Shown here piece by piece: positions 33,516 to 41,402 of a stretch of DNA of 64,000 nucleotides. A program made the translations under genes and the position numbers. Below the pieces are notes generated by a model that was given only the letters and a program-made list of their open reading frames with translations, was not told where the DNA came from and ran no database searches. Origin of the DNA: Caballeronia fortuita (lineage in GTDB: Bacteria > Pseudomonadota > Gammaproteobacteria > Burkholderiales > Burkholderiaceae). Positions within the stretch are counted from its first letter, which is position 1, and every line of letters starts with the position of its first letter. Location: the NCBI RefSeq assembly GCF_001544835.2, contig NZ_FCNX02000002.1:372001-436000 (forward strand), read 5' to 3'.

Positions 33516-34304
33516 ATGGATCTCAAGATCGGCAACAAGCTCGCGCTGGTATCCGGATCGACCAAGGGCATCGGTCATGCCATCGCGGTCGCGCTCGCGC
33601 GCGAAGGCGCACGCGTGATCGTTAACGGCCGTTCCCAGGCGTCGGTCGATGCGGCGCTCGCGAAGCTGCGCGAACTCGTGCCGGATGCGCAGGCCGAAGG
33701 CTTCGCCGGCGACATCGCGGACGCAGCTCAGGTCGATGCACTCGTCAAGCGTTTTCCGCACGTCGACATTCTCGTCAACAACATGGGCATCTTCGATCCG
33801 AAAGCGTTCGAAGACATCCCCGACGAGGAATGGCTGCGCTTTTTCAGCACCAACGTGATGTCGGGCGTGCGGCTGTCGCGCGCGTATCTGCCGAAGATGA
33901 AGGAGAAGAACTGGGGCCGCGTCGTGTTCATCAGCAGCGAGAGCGGTATCCAGATTCCCGTCGAGATGATTCATTACGGTGTGACGAAGTCCGCACAGAT
34001 CTCGCTCGCGCGCGGTCTCGCGGAAACCTGCGCGGGCACGGGCGTCACGGTCAATTCGGTGTTGCCGGGGCCGACGAGTTCGGAAGGCGTCACGGAGTTC
34101 GTCGAAAAGCTGTCGGGCGGCAAGAGTTTCGGCGAATTCGAGAAGCAATTTTTCGAGGAAGCGCGGCCGACCTCGATTCTCAAGCGCTTCATCACGCCCG
34201 AGGAAATCGGCAACATGGTGGCGTACGTGTGCTCGGAGCTTTCATCGGCGACGAACGGCGCGGCCCTGCGCGCGGATGGCGGTGTCGTGCGCGCAGCGTT
34301 CTGA
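33516..34304 (+). CDS. SDR family oxidoreductase
   Basis: A 262-residue classical short-chain dehydrogenase/reductase. The cofactor loop SGSTKGIG is at residues 13-20, NNMG is in the middle, catalytic Ser is in FISSES (about 140-143), and YGVTK supplies Tyr154 and Lys158. The VSGSTKGIGHAIA and SSESGIQIPVEMIHYGVTKS patterns are typical of a subgroup annotated broadly as 3-oxoacyl-ACP-reductase-like, but the substrate is unknown. GAAGGAG lies 7 bases before the ATG at 33516; the longer in-frame reading upstream covers the divergent promoter and is not coding. It ends 6 bases before the convergent UdgX gene. Confidence 0.9.
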   Translation: MDLKIGNKLALVSGSTKGIGHAIAVALAREGARVIVNGRSQASVDAALAKLRELVPDAQAEGFAGDIADAAQVDALVKRFPHVDILVNNMGIFDPKAFEDIPDEEWLRFFSTNVMSGVRLSRAYLPKMKEKNWGRVVFISSESGIQIPVEMIHYGVTKSAQISLARGLAETCAGTGVTVNSVLPGPTSSEGVTEFVEKLSGGKSFGEFEKQFFEEARPTSILKRFITPEEIGNMVAYVCSELSSATNGAALRADGGVVRAAF

Positions 34305-34310
34305 GCACCG

Positions 34311-35729
34311 CTACGTCTTCAGCGACGAGGCCAGTTCCAGCGCCGCGACGATGTCCGCGACGGTTTTCTCGCGCGCAGCTTCGTCGTTCTGGCGCAGCGC
34401 ATACGACGGGTGATACGTCGCGACGACCAGCTTGTCCCGATACGGCACCACGCGCCCGACATGCGCCGAAAGCGTCGCGCGCCGGCCGAAGAGCGCGGCC
34501 AGCGCCGTCGCGCCGAGCGTGACGATCACGCGCGCGCCGACATCGTGCAGTTCCTGCTCGAGCCAGTACGAACACGCTTCGACCTCCTGCTGCGCGGGCG
34601 TCTTGTGCAGACGCCGCTTGCCGCGCGGCTCCCATTTGAAATGCTTCACCGCGTTGGTCAGATAAACCTGCTCGCGCGCCACGCCGGCGCGTTGCATCGC
34701 GTCCTGAAGCAGTTGTCCCGCCGGTCCGACGAACGGCTCACCCTTCAAATCCTCCTGATCGCCCGGCTGTTCGCCGAGCAGCATGATGCGCGCATCGGAC
34801 GGACCGGCGCCGTGCACCGCCTGCGTCGCGTGCCGCCACAGATCGCAGCGGCGGCAGGTGTCGAGCGATGTGGGCGCATCGCGTTCGGGCTGGGCGTCGT
34901 GGGCATCGACCTGCACCGCCTTGCCGCCGAGCGCGCCGACGCTTTGTGCCTGCGCGACGCGCCGCGCGCCGCCCCGCGCATCGCTCACGAGCTTCGGAAT
35001 CAGCGCGCCTTCCGGCAGACCTTTCCAGAAACGCACCGGCATATGTTGTTCGAGCGCGGATTCGTTCAGGCGCGCCGGATTGAAGATGCTGCGGTAATAG
35101 GTCATCCAGAGCGCTTCGGCGGCATCGGGCACGTCGGTCGCATGTTCCGATGCAAGCGCGCGGCGGCGCTCGAGGCGCAGATGCTCGCCGTCGAACATCG
35201 CTGCGCCGTCGGGCGTCGCGATGAGCCAGGTCGAGCGTCCCATGCGCGCCGCGAAATGCTCCGCGCCCCAGGCGAGCACGTCGTGATCCGGCTCGTACCA
35301 CGCGACGTATTCGGGCGCGCCGAGCGACGCGTCGCGCTGCCGGAAACGCACGTACGCGATCATGTCGTGCTGCGCGCGGCGCACGGACTTCGCCATCTTG
35401 TAGAGACGCGCGCCGTCTTCATCGGCGGGCGATGCAACCGCGCGGTCGCCTTGCGCCCAACGCCACAGCACGCGATAGAGAAAGCTCCAGCGCCGCGGAT
35501 CGCGAAAGTGCGCGGCGTCTTTCAGCAGCGTGGCGAGTTCGCGCGACACGCGAATCTGCGGCGCATCTGCCGCTTGTTTCTCCGAGGGCGCCGCTTCGTT
35601 GAACAGCCCCGGCTCCGCTTGCGCCGCCGTGCGCCAGTCGACCGATTCGGGCGCGAGCTTTTGCGCGAGCGCGTCGAGCGCGGCTGCGCGCCACGCATCG
35701 AATTCGTCGTCGATGACGATGACGCGCAT
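34311..35729 (-). CDS. udgX: UdgX-type uracil-DNA glycosylase fused to a TIGR03915 repair domain
   Basis: A 472-residue two-part protein. Residues about 1-250 match the TIGR03915-type repair-associated domain (DPRRWSFLYRVLWRWAQGD; MPVRFWKGLPEGALIP). Residues about 285-472 are a UdgX glycosylase: GEQPGDQEDLKGEPFVGPAG, VKHFKWEP, the UdgX-specific loop KRRLH (371-375), and HPSYALR (440-446). In characterised UdgX the His of that loop bonds covalently to DNA after uracil removal; His375 is in place. Cys292, Cys295 and Cys386 with His363 are likely Fe-S ligands, His363 sitting where related families have Cys. It starts 3 bases after the radical SAM gene ends, without a clear SD, so it is probably translationally coupled. 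Confidence 0.92.
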   Translation of the reverse strand: MRVIVIDDEFDAWRAAALDALAQKLAPESVDWRTAAQAEPGLFNEAAPSEKQAADAPQIRVSRELATLLKDAAHFRDPRRWSFLYRVLWRWAQGDRAVASPADEDGARLYKMAKSVRRAQHDMIAYVRFRQRDASLGAPEYVAWYEPDHDVLAWGAEHFAARMGRSTWLIATPDGAAMFDGEHLRLERRRALASEHATDVPDAAEALWMTYYRSIFNPARLNESALEQHMPVRFWKGLPEGALIPKLVSDARGGARRVAQAQSVGALGGKAVQVDAHDAQPERDAPTSLDTCRRCDLWRHATQAVHGAGPSDARIMLLGEQPGDQEDLKGEPFVGPAGQLLQDAMQRAGVAREQVYLTNAVKHFKWEPRGKRRLHKTPAQQEVEACSYWLEQELHDVGARVIVTLGATALAALFGRRATLSAHVGRVVPYRDKLVVATYHPSYALRQNDEAAREKTVADIVAALELASSLKT

Positions 35730-35732
35730 CGA

Positions 35733-36944
35733 TCAGATCAGCGAAAGCTGCACCGGACCCGTGGCGAGCGCGCGCCGCAGGCTGTCCGACGGCGCTTCCG
35801 CGAGCGGCGGCCGATAATCCGCCGTGACGACGAATGGCTTCACCTTGTCCATGCCGCAGCGCAGCCGCACGAGGTCTTCGTAACGGATGCGCCGCGCGCG
35901 CCGCAACTCGACGATGCGCTTCGCATTGCGCATGCCGATGCCCGGCACGCGGGCGATCATGCGCGCCGGCGCGACGTTCAGGTCGACCGGAAAGCGTTCG
36001 CGATGCGCGAGCGCCCATGCGAGTTTCGGATCGACATCGAGCGGCAGATTGCCGGCGTCGCCCAGCAGTTCGGCGGCGGCGAAACCGTAACCCCGCATCA
36101 GAAAATCCGCCTGATACAGCCGATGCTCGCGCAACAGCGGTGGCGCTTTCGACGGCACGCCCGAAGGACTATCGGGGATCGGACTGAACGCCGAGTAGTA
36201 GACGCGCTTCAACTGGTAAGAGCCGTAAAGCGTTTCGGCGGTGCCAAGGATCGTGCGATCGTCGGTTTCGTCGGCGCCGACGATCATCTGCGTGCTCTGC
36301 CCCGCCGGCGCGAACTTCGGCGCGCGCGGCTCCGCCTGCGACTCCTCGCGTGCGACGCGGATATTGCCCATCGCCAGCTTGATCGTGCGGCCGCTTTTCT
36401 CCGGCGCGAGCCGTTCGAGACTGATTTCCGTCGGCAGTTCGATGTTCACGCTCAGGCGATCCGCGTAGCGTCCAGCTTGCGCGATGATCTCGGGGTCGGC
36501 ATCGGGGATCGTCTTCAGATGGATATAGCCGCGAAACCGATGCTTCTCGCGCAACGTCTTCGCGACGAGCGCAAGTTGCTCCATCGTGTAGTTCGATGAA
36601 CGAATCACGCCGGAGCTGAGAAACAGACCGTCGATGTAATTGCGGCGATAAAAATCCAGCGTCAGGTTGACGACTTCCTCCGGCGTGAAGCGCGCGCGCG
36701 GCACGTTGCTCGACCTGCGATTGATGCAGTAGCGGCAGTCGTAGAGACAAAAGTTCGTCAGCAGAATTTTGAGCAGCGAGACGCAGCGCCCGTCGGGCGT
36801 GAAGCTATGGCAGATGCCTGAACCGGTACTCGCGCCGAGGCCGTCGATACCGCGCGACTCGCGCTTGGGCGCGCCGCCGCTCGCACAGGACGCGTCGTAC
36901 TTGGCGGCGTCGGCGAGAATTTCGAGCTTTTCGGAGAGATCCAT
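35733..36944 (-). CDS. Putative DNA modification/repair radical SAM protein (TIGR03916)
   Basis: A 403-residue radical SAM enzyme. The cluster motif CxxxCxxC is Cys66, Cys70 and Cys73 in TNFCLYDCRYCINRRSSN. Features of this family are the N-terminal LADAAKYDASCASGG, DGRCVSLLKILLT, and a C-terminal helix-hairpin-helix region (MIARVPGIGMRNAKRIVELR) that suggests DNA binding. This family regularly sits beside the TIGR03915 protein, as here, and is thought to act in DNA repair, but its reaction is unknown. The promoter holds a perfect LexA box ending 11 bases before the start codon, so it should be induced by DNA damage. The leader is short and has no strong SD. Confidence 0.9.
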   Translation of the reverse strand: MDLSEKLEILADAAKYDASCASGGAPKRESRGIDGLGASTGSGICHSFTPDGRCVSLLKILLTNFCLYDCRYCINRRSSNVPRARFTPEEVVNLTLDFYRRNYIDGLFLSSGVIRSSNYTMEQLALVAKTLREKHRFRGYIHLKTIPDADPEIIAQAGRYADRLSVNIELPTEISLERLAPEKSGRTIKLAMGNIRVAREESQAEPRAPKFAPAGQSTQMIVGADETDDRTILGTAETLYGSYQLKRVYYSAFSPIPDSPSGVPSKAPPLLREHRLYQADFLMRGYGFAAAELLGDAGNLPLDVDPKLAWALAHRERFPVDLNVAPARMIARVPGIGMRNAKRIVELRRARRIRYEDLVRLRCGMDKVKPFVVTADYRPPLAEAPSDSLRRALATGPVQLSLI

Positions 36945-36955
36945 CTTGAGTATGA

Positions 36956-36975
36956 TACTGTATGTTTATACAGTA
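36956..36975. promoter_or_regulatory. LexA (SOS) box
   Basis: The 20-base sequence tactgtatgtttatacagta fits the LexA consensus CTGT-N8-ACAG exactly and has matching T/A flanks. It lies 11 bp upstream of the radical SAM start codon on the minus strand and about 80 bp upstream of the 73-residue gene on the plus strand. LexA bound here would block the repair operon's promoter until DNA damage. Confidence 0.92.
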
Positions 36976-37057
36976 CGTCACAAAGGCATTGGAGTCAAAC
37001 GCAAAAACCTTTGCGCACGCTTCGCGCCTGCCCTCGAACGCTCACACGGAGCCCTTT

Positions 37058-37279
37058 ATGCGATTCGACTACAAGACGTTTCACATCGATTGCACCGCGC
37101 ATCACGATGAGGACGGCAGCTACTACGCGCACGCCCGCATTACGCGTTCGCCGGCAGAACATACGGCGCACGTGGAAGTCTTCGAATCCGGCGAGCTGGA
37201 TGCGTTCACGAGCGAATCAGACGCCGTGCATTGCGCGAGAGCGTGGGCTATCGAATGGTGTGACGAGGCGCTTGCATAA
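37058..37279 (+). CDS. Small hypothetical protein (73 aa)
   Basis: A 73-residue acidic soluble protein with no function I can assign. It opens FDYKTFHIDCTAHHDEDGSY, contains HARITRSPAEHTAHVEVFES, and ends in a helix with DAVHCARAWAIEWCDEAL. Several His and Cys residues are scattered without a recognisable metal motif. The ATG at 37058 is chosen because GGAG lies about 9 bases before it. The frame is open up to 36962, but the sequence there overlaps the LexA box region and looks non-coding. It is divergent from the SOS repair operon and could share LexA control, though the box is further from its start. Confidence 0.65.
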   Translation: MRFDYKTFHIDCTAHHDEDGSYYAHARITRSPAEHTAHVEVFESGELDAFTSESDAVHCARAWAIEWCDEALA

Positions 37280-37381
37280 CCACGTCTTCTCCCGGCACGG
37301 CGATTGCGCTTGACGAAGTGCGACGCCGCCGCTTCCTGCAAGGCGGCGCGCATCAAGATTATCGATCAACGGGAGGACACC

Positions 37382-37678
37382 ATGAAGAGCGCAAAGAGAG
37401 GTCTGCTTGTTTCGGCCATGATTCTGAGTCTGTCGGGTGCGGCGTTCGCGCAGGGCGCGGGCGGCGGTGCCGGCGGCGGCACGGCGGGCGGGAACGGCGC
37501 CGGACAAGGCGGCACCGGCATGGGCACGCCGAATAGCAATGGCGTGACGGGTTCGACGTCGGGCGCATCGGGCTCGAATACGATGGGCTCGTCGCAAGGC
37601 AGCAGCAAGATGCACAAGAACAAGAAGAGCAGTTCCGGTTCGGGCATGTCGAACGGCGGCGCTTCGAACTCGAACTAA
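37382..37678 (+). CDS. Secreted glycine/serine-rich low-complexity protein
   Basis: A 98-residue protein with a Sec signal (LLVSAMILSLSGAAFAQG) followed by a low-complexity region of Gly, Asn, Ser and Thr (GAGGGAGGGTAGGNGAGQGG), a short basic block (KMHKNKKSSS), and a Ser/Asn end. GGAGG lies correctly before the ATG, and an intrinsic-type terminator follows, so it is a real single-gene unit. Such proteins are common in Burkholderia as small exported proteins of unknown role, possibly surface or stress related. No motif suggests an enzyme. Confidence 0.78.
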   Translation: MKSAKRGLLVSAMILSLSGAAFAQGAGGGAGGGTAGGNGAGQGGTGMGTPNSNGVTGSTSGASGSNTMGSSQGSSKMHKNKKSSSGSGMSNGGASNSN

Positions 37679-37701
37679 GCGTATTGCTCCAGCTTTTCCA
37701 G

Positions 37702-37737
37702 CGCGCCCGGCTTTTTCGCGAAGCCCGGGCGCGTTTT
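37702..37737 (+). terminator. Terminator after the Gly-rich protein gene
   Basis: The stem cgcgcccgg-ctt pairs with aagcccgggcgcg (about 37702-37713 and 37721-37733), with one bulged base and a loop around ttcgcg, and is followed by TTTT. It sits 25 bases after the stop codon, as expected for rho-independent termination. Confidence 0.78.
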
Positions 37738-37921
37738 CAATTGCTCCCCTCCAAAGCATCCCTCCGACATAGGGATTTTTCCCGCTCCCGCATCGCCGTA
37801 ACTTAGTCGCTGAGCGACGTGTGAATCATGCGCGCTCGATCACCTGTTCATCGACAAAGCTGCAAGGAGTCCGAGAATCGCGTTCCCGGCTGCTTGTGCA
37901 TTCGTTTCAAGGAGCTGGAAC

Positions 37922-38248
37922 ATGAAGGCAAGGATCAACCGCAAACTTCTCGCGATAATGGCCGCAATTGCGGTCGCGGCCAATTTGGTCGCGATCGGCG
38001 TGGCGCAGGCTCAGGGCATGCCCGCCGACGCGCAGCAACTCGTTCAGACGATGCGTCCGATATACATGTCGCTAGACTCGACCGCCGACATGCCCGCGCA
38101 AACCGCAGCCGCCCCGCAACAAGCATCCGGCGACGACAGTGCATACGGCGGCATGAAACCCGCCTCCGCGAGCGGACATCGTGACGGCTACAACGACGGC
38201 GACAGCGGCTGCAGCGCGGCGAGCTGCAAGACGTTCTTCGGTCAATAA
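37922..38248 (+). CDS. Small secreted protein of unknown function
   Basis: A 108-residue protein with an N-terminal signal (RKLLAIMAAIAVAANLVAIG, then VAQAQG), which predicts export. The mature part is polar and acidic (MPADAQQLVQTMRPIYMSLD; ASGDDSAYGGMKPA), with an AHRDGYND-like stretch (SGHRDGYNDGDSG) and a Cys pair near the end (GCSAASCKTFFGQ) that could form a disulfide. AAGGAG precedes the ATG. I do not recognise the family. It overlaps the convergent epimerase gene by seven bases at its 3' end. Confidence 0.65.
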   Translation: MKARINRKLLAIMAAIAVAANLVAIGVAQAQGMPADAQQLVQTMRPIYMSLDSTADMPAQTAAAPQQASGDDSAYGGMKPASASGHRDGYNDGDSGCSAASCKTFFGQ

Positions 38249-39189
38249 GCGCCGGCGCTATTTTCCACGCGAGTCGTCCAGGCGAACTTCGCGCTGACCG
38301 ACTCGCCCGGCTCGAGCACCGCGCCGCCCTTCAGCGCGCGGTCGACATCGAGGTTGATCCAGTCCGCCACGTTGCTCACCGGCTCGACGCACAGCAGATC
38401 GGGGTGCGACGCCGGCGCGTACACCACCATGTGATGGAACGGCGCATCGGCGCTGAGGGTGATCGCCCGCGCTTCGTCGGGCCATGCGATCGTCGCCGTG
38501 CGCGACCAGCCGGCGAAGTTGTTGTCGAGATCGAAGGCATCGGCGGACATGCCTTGTTCCGACGCCATCGCGCCGACGGACGGATGCGGTCCCGCGTGCG
38601 TCGGCAGCAGATCGGGCGTGCTATGCCACATCGCCGCGACGCGCGCATGCACGCGCGTGTTGCGCGTGCGCGGATAGTAAGGGTGATGCCCCATGCCAAA
38701 CGGCATTGGCCGATCGGACAGATTGCGCGCGGACAGCGTGACCGTTAGCGTGCTGGCATCGAGCGCGATGTCCTGCGTCGCCTCGTATGCGAACGGCCAA
38801 TGCCGCGCGGCATCGCGCGAAGGCTCGTGCAAAAAATGCAAACGCGCGCGCGACTCCGACACGTCGCCCACTCGCCACGGCAGACGCCACGCGTTGCCGT
38901 GCAGCGCGTGCGCGAACGCATTGCCATCGCCGGAAAGATCGACGAGCGCGCCGTCGAAGCAAAAGCGCGCATCGCGGACACGGTTGCAATACGGCAAGAG
39001 CGGAAAGCTCGCCATGCCGAGCGGATCGCGCGCGGCGAGCGCAGCAGGCGTCGCGGGACGCAGCCAGTCGATCGAGCGGCCGTCGCGTGATTCATCGAAG
39101 GCCGCGATCGATCCGCCCACATGCGGCGCGAGCAGCACGCGCCGCGCGCCATGGCGCAGCTCGACGAGCGTGTCCGGCGCGGCGCTCAA
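38242..39189 (-). CDS. Aldose 1-epimerase family protein
   Basis: A 315-residue protein of the galactose mutarotase-like fold, which interconverts alpha and beta anomers of sugars. Evidence is the opening APHVGGSIAAFDE, PLLPYCNRVRDARFCFDG, the loop FAHALHGNAW, and FGMGHHPYYPRTRNTRVHAR, which holds likely catalytic His. It diverges from GalM proper and could act on another sugar. The start is TTG, giving a four-base overlap (TTGA) with the stop of the PhyH-like gene upstream, so the two are translationally coupled. The divergent LacI gene and the sugar ABC importer beyond it suggest the same sugar. Confidence 0.85.
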   Translation of the reverse strand: MSAAPDTLVELRHGARRVLLAPHVGGSIAAFDESRDGRSIDWLRPATPAALAARDPLGMASFPLLPYCNRVRDARFCFDGALVDLSGDGNAFAHALHGNAWRLPWRVGDVSESRARLHFLHEPSRDAARHWPFAYEATQDIALDASTLTVTLSARNLSDRPMPFGMGHHPYYPRTRNTRVHARVAAMWHSTPDLLPTHAGPHPSVGAMASEQGMSADAFDLDNNFAGWSRTATIAWPDEARAITLSADAPFHHMVVYAPASHPDLLCVEPVSNVADWINLDVDRALKGGAVLEPGESVSAKFAWTTRVENSAGAY

Positions 39190-39986
39190 TATGCGAACTG
39201 CCGGTAGCTTTCATCGAAGGTGCGCGGCGTCTTGTCGACGAGTGGATTGAAGCGCAAGAGACGCCGCGCCCGCGCGGGCAAAGCGGCCAACACGTCGCGC
39301 GGCACCTGGATCTGCACTTCGGGCCGGAAATACCACGCGCGGCTATAGCCGATCACGACCATCGGCCGCGGCTCATCGATGAGATTCGGCGTGCCGCGAT
39401 GCAGACCGCGCACGTCGCGAATCATGACGTCGCCGACGCGCATCGGCACGCGCTCCGCCGCGAAGCGCCCTGCTTCCAGACCGGCCAGCGCATCGTCGCG
39501 CGACATGCGATGCGTGCCGCGCGTCGTTTCAAGCGGACCGTTGCGGTCATCGACATCGACGAGCGGGAAATTCACCGCGAGCTGGAACGACGGCGTTTCC
39601 GGCGCGTCATCGAAAAGCGGCGGCGTGTCGCGATGCCAGTCCTGAAATTCGGACCCGCGCACGGGCGTATCGGTGGCGAGCTGGCACATCACCGGATCCG
39701 GTCCGGCCACGCGCTCGACGATGCCGACGATGTCTTCGTCGCAAAAGATCGACGGGTCCGCGAACTCGCCTTCGAACGGCAGCGTGACGTAATAGCGGCC
39801 CGGCCCGCGATTGCCGCTCGCCGATGCCTCGCGCGCCGCATCGACGTGCGGTTGCAAAAGCGGCGCGAACGCATCGCGCCAGGCTTCGATCGCCGCGCGC
39901 GGGAAGTGCTCGCGCAGCAGCACGAAGCCGTCTCGTTCGAATGCTTCGGCGAGCGCGTCTCGCGTGCTGTCGTCGTACTTGCCCAT
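39186..39986 (-). CDS. Phytanoyl-CoA dioxygenase (PhyH) family protein
   Basis: A 266-residue Fe(II)/2-oxoglutarate-dependent oxygenase of the PhyH family. The metal site is likely formed by His and Asp in DWHRDTPP and a distal His in GLHRGTPN; the 2-oxoglutarate Arg is probably in GYSRAW. Family members hydroxylate very different substrates, so phytanoyl-CoA is not implied. AAGGAG lies at good spacing before the ATG at 39986. It overlaps the epimerase gene by four bases and is divergent from the LacI gene, so a role in oxidising a sugar or sugar derivative imported by the neighbouring ABC system is plausible but unproven. A TTATTAgTAATAA site lies 70 bases ahead of its start. Confidence 0.85.
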   Translation of the reverse strand: MGKYDDSTRDALAEAFERDGFVLLREHFPRAAIEAWRDAFAPLLQPHVDAAREASASGNRGPGRYYVTLPFEGEFADPSIFCDEDIVGIVERVAGPDPVMCQLATDTPVRGSEFQDWHRDTPPLFDDAPETPSFQLAVNFPLVDVDDRNGPLETTRGTHRMSRDDALAGLEAGRFAAERVPMRVGDVMIRDVRGLHRGTPNLIDEPRPMVVIGYSRAWYFRPEVQIQVPRDVLAALPARARRLLRFNPLVDKTPRTFDESYRQFAY

Positions 39987-40055
39987 GCAATGTCTCCTTG
40001 TAACGAACCCTTTGATCGAATCCAGAATCGCACGCATGTAATCGGTTCGTCAATT

Positions 40056-40139
40056 TTATTAGTAATAACTGGTGAAAACCCCGACGCTCAATGACCAATA
40101 AATCCGTGCTTTCCGCAGCGTTCATCACTAATATTAGTG
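40056..40139. promoter_or_regulatory. LacI-type operators between PhyH and LacI genes
   Basis: Two palindromes lie in the divergent promoter: ttattagtaataa (40056-40068, symmetric around its central g) and cactaatattagtg (40126-40139, perfect 14 bp). Both have the AT-rich symmetric form of LacI-family operators. Their spacing of about 70 bases allows looping or separate control of the PhyH pair and the LacI gene. Confidence 0.6.
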
Positions 40140-40195
40140 GCAGAAATCAGGGACCTGATCCACATAGCGTTCAGCCGCCCAAAGTGACGCGCACC

Positions 40196-41284
40196 ATGAA
40201 AAAAACCACTCAACGCCGCCCGACGATGACCGACATCGCGAAGCTCACCGGAGTCTCGCAATCGACGGTTTCGCTCGTGCTGAACAACGCGAGCGGCGCG
40301 AAGTTTTCCGACACGACGCGCGACAAGGTGCTGCGCGCCGCGCAGGATCTCGGCTACCGCATGACGCAGCGCGAGCCGGTCGCCGCGCTCGAGAGCCAGA
40401 GCGAACGCAATCTCATCGTCTATCTCGCCGATGAGATCTCGACGAGTCCTCATCCGGTCGTGAGCATCGACGGCGCGCGCGATGCCGCGTTCGCCAACGG
40501 GCGCATGCTTGCGGTCTATTCGACGCACGGCAACGCCCAGATCGAGGCGCGCGTGCTCGACGCGACGCTCGGCAATCCGAACGTGCTCGGCGTGATCTAC
40601 GCGACGGTCTATACGCGCCGCGTGACGTTGCCTGCGGCGCTCGCGCGCGTGCCGACCGTGCTGCTCAACTGCTATACGAGCGATGCGAGCGTGTCGTCGG
40701 TCGTGCCCGCGGAGGTCGCGGGCGGGCACACGGCGACGGATCATCTGCTGGCAGCGGGCCACAAGCGCATCGGCTATATCAACGGCGAGCCGTGGCAGGA
40801 CGCGGCGCGCGATCGGCTGAAGGGTTATCGGACCGCGCTCGCGACCGCCGATCTGCCGTACGCGCCGGAACTCGTGCGCGAGGGCGACTGGAGCCCGGAC
40901 ACCGGCTTCGAGCAGACGCTGGCGCTGATGCGCGAGCCGAATCCGCCGACCGCGATCTTCTGCGCCAACGATCTGATGGCGCTCGGCGCGATCGAGGCGC
41001 TGAAACAACTCGGCCTGCGCGTGCCGGACGATGTCTCGGTGCTCGGTTACGACGATCAGGAAATCGCGCGCCATACGCATCCGCCGCTGTCGACCGTCGT
41101 GCTGCCGAACTACGATCTGGGCCGCTGGGCCGTCGAGACATTGCTTCAAGAAGAAGAGAATCGCGCGGCGGGCGCGCCGGTTCGGCGCCGCACCGTCAAG
41201 CTCGACGGACCGTTGATCGAACGCGGTTCCGTAAGGGAAATCACCGAGGCGAAACAGCTCGCAATTAATAATATTAGCGATTGA
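40196..41284 (+). CDS. LacI family transcriptional regulator
   Basis: A 362-residue LacI/GalR regulator. The DNA-binding region reads MTDIAKLTGVSQSTVSLVLN, followed by a hinge helix, and the effector domain resembles sugar-binding proteins (DHLLAAGHKRIGYINGE; FCANDLMALGAIEALKQLGL; SVLGYDDQEIARHTHPPLST). The ATG at 40196 is used. An in-frame open stretch upstream to 40091 contains the operator palindrome and is not coding. Palindromes with a TAATATTA core occur before the gene and at its 3' end just ahead of the sugar importer, so it probably represses both the divergent PhyH-epimerase pair and the ABC importer until the sugar appears. The identity of the sugar is unknown. Confidence 0.9.
   Translation: MKKTTQRRPTMTDIAKLTGVSQSTVSLVLNNASGAKFSDTTRDKVLRAAQDLGYRMTQREPVAALESQSERNLIVYLADEISTSPHPVVSIDGARDAAFANGRMLAVYSTHGNAQIEARVLDATLGNPNVLGVIYATVYTRRVTLPAALARVPTVLLNCYTSDASVSSVVPAEVAGGHTATDHLLAAGHKRIGYINGEPWQDAARDRLKGYRTALATADLPYAPELVREGDWSPDTGFEQTLALMREPNPPTAIFCANDLMALGAIEALKQLGLRVPDDVSVLGYDDQEIARHTHPPLSTVVLPNYDLGRWAVETLLQEEENRAAGAPVRRRTVKLDGPLIERGSVREITEAKQLAINNISD
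41262..41279. promoter_or_regulatory. Operator-like site ahead of the sugar ABC importer
   Basis: The sequence taatatta at 41269-41276 repeats the core of the 40126-40139 palindrome; the flank on one side (g) also matches. It overlaps the last codons of the LacI gene and lies about 125 bases before the binding-protein start, the right position for control of the importer operon. Confidence 0.45.
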
Positions 41285-41402
41285 CCGTTAATAAAACGCG
41301 ATGAAATAATCGCCGAAGTTCGCATCACTCTCGCAGAGGCAGACCGGGCACCACAAGCATCGGCACTACTAGAAAAAGGCAAACCATTCCATGGAGGAAG
41401 AC

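Noticed and set aside
40091..40195. Upstream extension of the LacI gene
   Set aside because: It contains the perfect operator palindrome and no helix-turn-helix sequence. The family starts near MTDIAKLTG, close to the ATG at 40196.
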